Of a DNA stretch of 64,000 nucleotides, positions 55,928-64,000 are shown piece by piece; position 1 is the first letter of the stretch; each line of letters begins with the position of its first letter. This DNA comes from Primula veris. Its lineage: Eukaryota; Streptophyta; Magnoliopsida; Ericales; Primulaceae. The stretch spans positions 1,054,001-1,118,000 of the forward strand of contig OY821751.1 in assembly GCA_963682055.1 (NCBI GenBank), given 5' to 3'. The notes beneath the pieces were generated by a model. The model did no database searches. It was not told where the DNA came from and saw nothing but the letters and a program-made list of their open reading frames with translations. Made by a program: the position numbers and the translations under genes.

Positions 55928-56000
55928 GTCGCTGTGGTGTAGTGGTTATCACGTTTGCTTTACACGCAAAAGGTCTCCAGTTCGATCCTGGGCAGCGACA
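55928..56000 (+). tRNA. tRNA-Val (anticodon UAC)
   Basis: 73 nt. Acceptor GTCGCTG pairs perfectly with CAGCGAC, and the discriminator is A. The anticodon arm TTTGC-TTTACAC-GCAAA gives anticodon TAC. The D arm (TGGTGTAGTGGTTATCA, A box) and T arm (TTCGATC, B box) are standard. CCA is not encoded, as usual in nuclear genes. No intron. A T-run follows. Confidence 0.95.
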
Positions 56001-56003
56001 TTA

Positions 56004-56009
56004 TTTTTT
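56004..56009 (+). terminator. Pol III terminator of tRNA-Val
   Basis: TTTTTT four bases after the tRNA end. Confidence 0.8.
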
Positions 56010-56134
56010 GTTAAACTTTTTTATTTTATTTATCTAATTCTGAAAAGACATATTAGTCTAGACCAGTATATATATGTTCAGATTCACCTTCCCAATCACA
56101 AGTTTTTGGGTTCGATAAACCTTTTAAGTGTGAC

Positions 56135-56678
56135 TGATAGAACATAAAAATTGGACCCGAATATGTCTATTCGGATATGAATCGACTCATCCATTATTAG
56201 AGGTTACCCAATACTAAAACCCAAAAACCCATGGTACAAGAAAGCTTTCCCTAAACAGGTCACTATCTATAAAGGTCCATCCCAGTAGTAAAGGTCCACA
56301 ATGGAAAAGCCCATGGTGACATTTGTCAACATCCTATGAGTCATAATTGCCTATAAATAGCCAAGTACCCCCTAAAAGAGGACCCAGAAATCAATCTCAA
56401 AAATATAGAGAGAATGAGATAAAAGAGAAAAATTTATCAGATCTTAGCACAGCATAAAGCAAACCGAGTAAGACTAAAGACCGATCATCGAAGACCAAGA
56501 AAGACCAAGATTGAAGAGCAAGTTGTAACGTTAAGTAGTGCTATAAGAAATTGTAATCCGAGTAAGAACAATCACCGAGCAATAATAAAGAATAAAGAAG
56601 TGTTCAATATTTATTCTATTTTACATTATATTATTATTGAAAAGTCTAACGTCACCGAACAAAGTTATGGCTTTATCA
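56135..56678 (+). mobile_element. Solo LTR 3 (gypsy-type, same family as the intron element)
   Basis: Starts TGATAGAACATAAAAATTGG and ends GGCTTTATCA, flanked by the perfect 5-bp target duplication GTGAC on both sides. The TATA box TATAAATA is at 56352-56359. It matches the LTR of the 47.7-49.6 kb element along its length with clear divergence (544 against 612 bp). It lies 135 bp downstream of tRNA-Val. End coordinate may be off by one. Confidence 0.9.
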
Positions 56679-56683
56679 GTGAC

Positions 56684-58914
56684 AATACTTTTGCATATAC
56701 AATTACTAATTCGTAGAATTACCAAATTTTATCCTCGTAGTCTCGTAGAAGAAACATTTTCGATACTTTTTTCTTCATTGTGGAAATTATATTCTCATAG
56801 AAGAATTTAATCCTTTTTTTTTTCTTCATGTTCATCGTTTTACTTTATATATTTCCCTTGTGCATGAAAGAGTTAAATCTTGATTTTTCCCTCACTAACC
56901 TGTCATGTAATTTGAATAATTATAAAGTTAAAATTTATTGTTGGATTATGATCAGTTTTTAATATCCATAATAAAAACCATTAGACTAATCATCTCAAAA
57001 GTTGATATTTTCTAGTTTTTTATCCAAAACTTATAGATTTAACCGTGGTGAACCCAAATTTACTATGACGGATAAATCAAATTTACCCGACCAAACGTAC
57101 CTTGTAATGCAATACAGTATAATTGGTTTTACAATCCAACTTTATCAGGTCTTTTCTAGCATTTTATAGATACTCAATTTGTTGAGGCCCCGTTGATCTG
57201 TAAGTCGATGATTATTTTCTTTTTCTTTTTTCGTAATTTGACGATTGTTTGAAACAAAGATGTGTTACTTTGTCATCCAATCTTTGTTGGATTTCATTGA
57301 TTTTCATGCAATTTTTGTGTGAAATGTTCGCCGAGTTAGCATGCTAAATTACCAGGGTCGACCCATACTTCACTAAAGGCCATAATGCCCGACCTACGAC
57401 GTTATGTGAGAGGCTTATAAGGGAGGCACTAGATCATTTTTATTATTTCTCCATTCCTATTATTTCTCGATCCCCTACTATTTCACTCTTTTAAATTCGA
57501 ATTCTTCTTATAAAGTCATTTTTATTGACTCAAATTTATGCAAACTCAAAAAAAATTAAGGATAAAGTGACGTATGTTTTTTTATTTGTTGATCTTCAAT
57601 TTGATCATGGAATTTTCTTTGGTTTTGCAGTTTTTCTGTTTTATTAATTTATTTAAGTGCTAGAGTTTGGTATATACAACTTTTCCTTTCTAACAATCAA
57701 TTAATAATATTATAAAGTACGAATTTCCATGCCATATGTAGAAAAAAATAAACCATATAGTGGCGGACCTGGCGGTGTTATACATGTAAAGTTGTTAAGG
57801 TTTTTTTTAAGTAACATTATTTATTGTAGAACGAATCGGGTCTACTAAAAATGTGGTTGTTGCAACCACTTAAAACTCAACACATATGTGAGAATCCAAA
57901 AATAACTATCATAAATTTAATTTAAAATTCAAACTAAATTATTTTATTGGTTGTCATATCCTTACAACAAAATGTAGACCAGGTTTATATAAGTGTTTAT
58001 TTTTTTTATGATTTGGAGGAAGTTATAGATTATAATAAGGAAAATTAAAATTTCTTATGAACATAAATTTGATTTAGAATCCCGTAATAGAAGACTATTA
58101 ATTTAAAGAGTTAGTGGGAGGATAATGATCTGTAAAATTGCTGCAAAAAAGAAAATTTATGAGTAAAATAATATTAGTAACAAAAAAAGCATCCAATTGT
58201 ATTGGAGACTATAAAAAAAATAGTTACTTAAGTTAAGGACTAAATAGTATATAAGAGAAAAAAATATTTGTCTCACCACAAAGAAAAAACGACGTGATAG
58301 GACGGGTCTACCTAAAATTTACTCTATAACGAACGAAGCTGCTAAAAGGGTATTTTATATTTTTACTGATCATATCTTGAATTTCGGTTATTCGGTTAGA
58401 TGTTTTCCTTCTTTTTAGTTGGAAAACACAAATAAACCCTTTACTATGTTTAGTTTGCAACTTTTATTTTTATTTTACCATTTTCTTTGTATTTTTCAAT
58501 CGTCTTCTTTGTAATAATTAGATTTATATAGTTGTTTAGCCTATTTTCCCCAAAGGTGATTGTTAATTAGCCTAATTTTGTGTTGGTTGTTTTGTTTTGT
58601 ACGATATTTTTCTATTTTTAGGTAATTATACAAGTAAATATTATTAATAAAAACGACAATAAACGTCACATGATAGAATGAATTATAATCAGGTTAAAAA
58701 CGGATGCAACCTCGTATACTACTTTTTAATTCATTTTTATTATGTTTTGTTTTAACTAAAAAGAATGTAGATTATATTATTTAAGCTCATACGTATCTCA
58801 AAAACTCGCCCCTCCCATATTAAATTATAGTCCTGCGTTCTCATTTGATTGTACTCAACGAAATTATGTTTAACTTTTATCCGTCATAATAACTTGTATT
58901 AAAATTGTCGAAAT
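56684..58914. other. AT-rich intergenic DNA
   Basis: No supported gene or recognised element. Short repeats such as TCGTAGAATTACC/TCGTAGTCTCGTAGAAG lie near 56715-56750. Confidence 0.45.
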
Positions 58915-59127
58915 TGTTGTGAGTCTTATTAGCTCAGTATATATATTATATATGAGACATAGAGAGAACATAGAGAGAACAATAAGGGAGGCTTTATTAA
59001 TCAGAATGTATGAATGAATGTGAAATACAAGACCCCTAACCCTCTTTATATAGATAGAGGGGTAGGGTTATAAGCCCACTTGGGCCCATAAAGTACAAGC
59101 CCAATAGTCCAATAATATCCTACAACA
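58915..59127 (-). repeat. 3' LTR of the Copia element
   Basis: 213 bp with TGTTGT...ACAACA ends. On the minus strand: TATA box CTATATAAAG (complement near 59043-59052), then AATAAAGCC as polyadenylation-type signal near 58995, and GAGAGAACATAGAGAGAAC-type short repeats near the end. Confidence 0.85.
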
Positions 59128-59139
59128 CTCCCCCTTTGG
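59128..59139 (-). other. Polypurine tract of the Copia element
   Basis: The minus strand reads CCAAAGGGGGAG directly before the LTR start TGTTGTAGG, the primer site for plus-strand synthesis. It fixes the orientation. Confidence 0.85.
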
Positions 59140-59919
59140 ACGTCTTGAATTCTTCGTCTTCATGCAGTCGAGTTCATTCGCAGTGCTAAACACATAAAAA
59201 CCTTAGGGACGGAAAACCCAGTGTGGGACAAAACCGGTACCTAGGAGAAACTGTGTAGCCGAATGATATAGACCGAAATATCATGTAAGTAACTAACCAC
59301 AAAACAGTGCGCCTCATCAAAACCTTGCCAGAGCAAACCCAATGGGAAAATCTCTGATCGAAGGAAAAAGAGTGCAACAGTGGTAGTAGTAGGGGATCAA
59401 CCACAAAACAGGTGCCTCATCAAAACCTTGCTAGAGTAAACACAGTGGGAAAAAATCTCTAGTCGAAGGACAAAAGAGTACACAGTGGTAAGAAGTATAC
59501 AACAGGATACTCCCCCTAATTTCGGCAATCTTAAATGAGATAAGATGAGAACGTGTCTCGCTAAAAACCTTGTCAAGGAAAACCCAGTGGGAAAAAACCT
59601 TGGTCTAAGGACAAAAAAAGTACACGAGCATACGACTGGATGCTCTCCCTCACTTGCACACGACAGGGTGCGAGAATTTCGACTGAGTAGTAATTAGTAC
59701 AATAAGCATTCACCTGGATGCTCCCCCTCACTTGCACACGATTGGGTGCAAAGATTTCATATTCCAAGAAAGAGTACGAGCATTCGACTGGATGCCTCAT
59801 TTATTTGCACACGACTGTATGCAAGAAAATATAACGTGGAATAAAACGAGCATTCGATAGGATGCTCTTAAACTTCATATGTGAAGATTTATTTCGGCAA
59901 GAAATGCTAAATAGCATAA
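59140..59919 (-). repeat. 3' untranslated region of the Copia element with internal repeats
   Basis: Three related units with AAAACCTTG(C/T)(C/T)A and CCAGTGGGAAAA-like strings lie near 59310, 59420 and 59565 (plus-strand wording). Three units with GGATGCTC.CCCTCACTTGCA and CACACGA lie near 59637, 59715 and 59792. No protein is recognised here. Confidence 0.6.
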
Positions 59920-61260
59920 TCTAGTTATGTCTCTCTTGATCGATAACAACAAGTTGTCCTCAAATAAGATAAGTGTTTTATCTGGATCGTGAGACAGAAC
60001 ATATGTAATTCAAATATGGCTAATACGAGCTCGAAGCCATATACACTCTCTAGTCGTCTCATAGAGCACGAGTAGATCAGAATGATTCGTTTGGAGTCAT
60101 TCCAAGACCTCCAAGATATCGCCTTATTCCTAATGGCAAAGACAGACCATGTTAGCAATATCCCTTATGCGGGTCTGATAAGTAACCGGCATCGGTATAA
60201 CCGAAAAAAGGATTGCGTTAATTCGAGTACCGAAGGGGGTAGGTACACTCGATGGCGCAAATGGGATAAACTAGCCCACTTCCAAAATTATCATAAGGTA
60301 AGGGAATGTGTCTTTAGTGCCATTTCGATGGCAGCGTGATAGCGCAATGTTGTGTTGAGCTATACCATTCACAACATACGAGATGTTTATCCTAGCACAT
60401 TAGACCAAGTACAATGATGTGCTTATTATACTTAGATATGAACATCATGGTTCAATATCTCTTCATCGTCACATCAGGAACGGACTGGTCTATATCAATG
60501 TCTAGTGATCGAACGATCATGGGAGAATCTGACGACTTAGCGTCATAACACCTTCTGGGTGTAGTCTGAATCATGGACTTAGATTCAATCTTTACGGGAC
60601 TCGATCATCAGGCCGAGTCACTACCGTTTCTTTCCAAGATCCTTCATCTCGAAGGCAAATCCAAAATGGATCGCGTAATAAAACACGCAAGGGCATAATA
60701 CTTGTTCAAGTATCCCAAGCTAATCAAGTACTCACTTAGGCGGTATACCACATCCGCTCGGATTATATTAATCCATATAGTGAACGTCTCAGTCAATTGA
60801 GATCGTGTTCTGTGGTCAGGAACTACTTGATTCAAGCACATGAAGTCACACAGGGACCTTCATTTATATCTCTTTGTCTAAATTCTCATAGAGATAAAAC
60901 AGTGACCACAATCAAATGGCTGCATACTCAGTTTTTCGGAAACTACTAAACTGGTAAAGTAGGGGACTGTTATATTGTCCATTACGAGAAAAGCAACCAT
61001 CTCGTAATCAATTCCAAGGTGTGAGAGAAGCCTTGCGCTACTAGGCGAGCATTCTACAATCTCATTATTCTCATCACTTTTCCTTACGAATAACCAAATA
61101 AACGAACTCGTTTAACATTGGTGGTGTTGGAGCTACAGGTCCGAACACACTTTCGCTAAGGAGTCTACTTGGATTGCAAGTTTCCATTAGTCCACTCTAT
61201 TCTACGTTGACTTCAGGCAACGGTACATGGTTCCCTGTCATAATTTGTTCATATTATCAG
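59920..61260 (-). pseudogene. Copia reverse transcriptase and RNase H, broken
   Basis: Recognisable minus-strand pieces in order: WKLAIQVDSLAK and VFGP-like start, LGIDYE, FAFEMKDLGKK, then SDYTQKVL, SPMIVRSLDIDIDQ, YTDAGYLSDPHKG, and VFAIRNKAISWRSWNDSKRI (RNase H, compare AISWRS). The blocks sit in several frames with stops such as the two after KDLGKKR. It is clearly dead. Confidence 0.8.
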
Positions 61261-61639
61261 TCGTCACCGAATATATGAACAAGTAATCAATGACAGTCTC
61301 GTTTGGCTTCAATATCGTCTAAGATATCATGATCGACAGATATTTCGAGATTCTTAGGATGAGGAGGAAATCACGCATCTCCTTGATCCTTTATAATCTC
61401 GTGCGACAAACGAGTTTCAGTTCACCACCTCTGGGGCTGAACGAATTTAGAACCGGTCAACTTCCTCATATCTTGGGAAGGACGACAGACTGACGGCCGA
61501 CGGCAGCGTCCTTTGCTTGGCGGGTTCGGTCAAAGCAACGTGTTACGACAGGAACACGGCGTCCGACAGGGACGTCTATCCTTCCAAGAATTTTGCAGCA
61601 GGTATAAATGATCTCGTGACATCTCATAAAGTCATTAAA

Positions 61640-62750
61640 TGCATCTGGCATTTAGTTAGACTTGAGGGAGTCTATGCACTTACTTATCACTAAGTGCAGT
61701 TTTGGGGATCAAGCTAAGACTAAGTGGGTTATGCCACGTTATTTCACGTCGTTCCTTATCAACGGTAACGTGCAAATCTCCCCCTAACGACGGGAAGAAC
61801 AGTCTTAGCGATGTCACATTCGCATATCATGCGGTAAAGAGATCGCTTGCCAAGGTTACTCTATCAAATGATAGGCATGGGATTCATAATCGACTTATGT
61901 TCCCTTCAGAGGTCCATATTTTGAACGCTAGAGAGGCTCAATCAAAATATTAATTAAGCACTCCAAACACGCGTTAATATGAGACTTCTGGCTCAAAACT
62001 AGTAACCAGCTGGTACGCATATGGTGTTTGAGTGTCTATGGGTCTCATGACGGACCAATACAGCAAAATAGCATAACCCCACACGGAAATATAAATCTTG
62101 GTGCGCAAGACCAAGAAATGCATGCAATCATTTGCAGTCGCATCATCAAACCTTCCGTGAGTCCATTTGGGTCTGAACATAATCGACATGATGTTCAATT
62201 TGAATTTCCAAACTCAAGTAATTCAAATCGAAATTTTGATTTTTTTTACTCTTCGGAATTATCAAGTCAACTAGACTTTTCAGGATAATCCGGATCATGA
62301 ACCATCAACTTAATGATAGGGCTAGAAGTTTAGGAAATGCTGCATTTCTGTGGACAACAATAATCATGTGACCTTATTGTCGATGCATCAACCATAACCA
62401 TTTATATTTATGGTCTGTCTTATGGTTGGATAAGTCCACAATAACTCCTTCAATTCTTTACAAGAATTCTACGAGTTCTTTTCATGATCTTTACACATAC
62501 TAGTCTTTCAAAGTGAGCATTAGTGACATGAATTTCGGATTAATCGCGAAATATATTCTCAGAGAGAATCCAAATGCGATGCGATTATAAATCAAGCATC
62601 GTCTTTTGACCCGGGAATATCTCATCCGGTCAATGCCATAATATCAAAATGCTCTTATCAATCGACGACAGGCGAATGATAGTATAGACAATCATGTCTT
62701 AGCATCTAAATCATTTATCATTTCGACGACAGGCGAAATGATAAGGTAAC
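61640..62750 (-). pseudogene. Copia integrase region, broken
   Basis: Minus-strand blocks RTKIYISVWGYAILLYWSVM and QLVTSFEPEVSY match the integrase stretch RTKLP.SAWG.AIL and EP..SYLR of plant Copia elements. Further down come FFPSLGG, REITWHNPLSLS and MPDAFNDF, IDVPVG, the linker between integrase and RT. Frames change repeatedly. The left border is approximate. Confidence 0.75.
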
Positions 62751-63559
62751 TTTAAATGCTTTAAAGAATGTGGTAGCAACCACTTGAAAGACATTTCAAC
62801 TCCTCTAAAATACGCTTTTCGTCGTATTGAATGGAGGCTATGTAAAAAAAAATTAATTATTTCATGAGCTATTACCAGATAACACTGGTTTTCTCGAATA
62901 TTTTATAACTCAACAAGGTACGGCAGGACCTACATGAGTATAAGACCTCATATTTGACAAATCAATTTGGTTTTACCAAAGATTTCGATTTGGAACGACA
63001 GGTCCAGAATCGTTGTCACTGAGTACTCTTTTAGGCAAATAGTTGGTGAAATTATGTGGTACACTGTTACCCACTATTTCTAAAAAAAATCAACTACCCC
63101 ACAAGTATTGCCTAAAATTTCATAATTTAAAGTTTGGTCACATTTGTCAAAGGAATTTGCTCAAAGCACTTTAAATTATTTCGAGAAATTTCATAAACAG
63201 GCAAACCATAATCTAAAAGTATGTCCAAATGGAAAAATCATAATCCAAAAGGAAAAACATAATCCAGATGAGCGAAAAAATGGCTCAATGATTTATCAAA
63301 ATCAATAAAGAAAGGTACCAAACTTATTTGAGCCACAAAACCGGGGGTCTCAAGAGTTTCCTTTCAGTTAGCTTTAACCACATTAGCATCGGGTTTTTCA
63401 CCTTTGTAATAGTTTTGAACTATTTAAGGAGTAACTGTGCATGACCTTTGTTTTTATAGCATAGAGTTGCCTCCTTGAGCATTATCTCTTGCTTTGTGAC
63501 AACGGGCTATATTGTTCCTTTCAATTACTGTCTTGAAGCCACAGGTTTTCAATTTTTAC

Positions 63560-63900
63560 GATTGTCTAAAATGTCGCTTGGCTAGGCGATTCATCGGGAT
63601 CGCGACAGTTCGAGACAAATAACACTTGTCTCGATTCTCGATTCGTGGAAAAAAAATGTACACGAAGAGCATTAATATCAGGCAAACAATTCGCCATTGA
63701 CCCAATAGGATTAAAACTACTCACCGGGGTAATTTTCTTATCCAATAACAGATGGGCAATAAAGGAACATGGTGAATATAAATTCACGATACTGCTTATG
63801 GAATACAATTTCCAAGCTAGTATTTTGGTGAAGGATTGCTCCAATATGTCAATTTCAGACATTTGTTCACCATAGACGTTATCACGTCTCAAATGTGACG
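63560..63900 (-). pseudogene. Copia gag C-terminal region, broken
   Basis: A frame of 108 codons contains MSEIDILEQSFTKILA and later FNPIGSMANCLPDINALRVH. The pattern (D-LLE-TF start, later a P.GS..P..NA stretch) fits the gag of this Copia group, though the middle is out of frame. Identification is by pattern only. Confidence 0.5.
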
Positions 63901-64000
63901 ACGGAATAAAATCAACGCCTTAGCATTCATCTCGAGGGTGAGTAACAACAAACTCGTGTTTTACTCATCAAAGATGGCATCCAAAAAAAATTTGGGCATC

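Larger units (their letters stand above)
58915..64000 (-). mobile_element. Decayed Copia retrotransposon, 3' part, running off the window
   Basis: Minus orientation, so the window end is the upstream side. From right to left: gag C-terminal part (about 63.9-63.56 kb), integrase (about 62.7-61.64 kb), reverse transcriptase (about 61.26-60.34 kb), RNase H (about 60.29-59.92 kb), a repeat-rich 3' untranslated part, polypurine tract and 3' LTR. Many stops and frame changes break every domain, so it is non-functional. The domain order gag-INT-RT-RH defines Copia. The 5' LTR and the second target duplication are beyond the window; GAAAT (58910-58914) is the expected duplication. Confidence 0.85.

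Overview
The window is nuclear DNA of a flowering plant, most likely a eudicot. It is AT-rich, has introns with GT/AG borders, and carries a RING-H2 ubiquitin-ligase gene of the Arabidopsis At3g02290 type, plant mobile domain (PMD) genes, a nuclear tRNA-Val without encoded CCA, and plant LTR retrotransposons, LINEs, Stowaway and MULE MITEs. I cannot name the species. Most of the window is repeats and broken elements; clear cellular genes are few.

Layout. (1) 1-16817 and 18671-36699 are two direct copies (A and B) of one segment, mostly more than 99% identical by eye but with diverged patches. Each copy holds, in order: a broken Ptta/En/Spm-type transposase on the minus strand; a small 84-codon gene with its own TATA box; the endonuclease end of a LINE; a hAT-like repeat; a gypsy/LINE composite fragment; a degenerate tRNA-Asp; a poly-C tract; a PMD gene; and a tandem array of about four 275-bp units. 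Copy A has a continuous 459-codon PMD frame. Copy B lacks a 17-bp repeat and is frameshifted. (2) 36.6-44 kb is a patchwork of a third, rearranged and partial copy (C). It includes a third small gene and is cut by two young-looking solo LTRs with perfect target duplications and by a MULE MITE nested inside a Stowaway MITE. (3) 44.8-50.1 kb is the RING-H2 gene, four coding exons on the minus strand and 223 codons, whose first intron holds a gypsy-type LTR element with LINE sequence inside it. Upstream of it lies a 1.7-kb array of short repeats. (4) 52-59 kb is AT-rich intergenic DNA with a 5'-truncated LINE interrupted by a MITE, an intact tRNA-Val(UAC) and a gypsy solo LTR. (5) 58.9-64 kb is the 3' part of a decayed Copia element on the minus strand (gag, integrase, RT, RNase H, PPT, 3' LTR), running off the window.

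The best candidates for working cellular genes are the RING-H2 gene, tRNA-Val, the PMD frame of copy A and, less surely, the three copies of the small gene. I found no operon-like or defence-like system. The unusual content is structural: a mosaic duplication, a 17-bp repeat that sets the PMD reading frame, a retroelement chimera present at several loci, and nested elements with readable target duplications. Duplication claims were made by reading the two copies against each other, not by computed alignment. An assembly artefact (two haplotypes joined in tandem) is possible for copies A and B.
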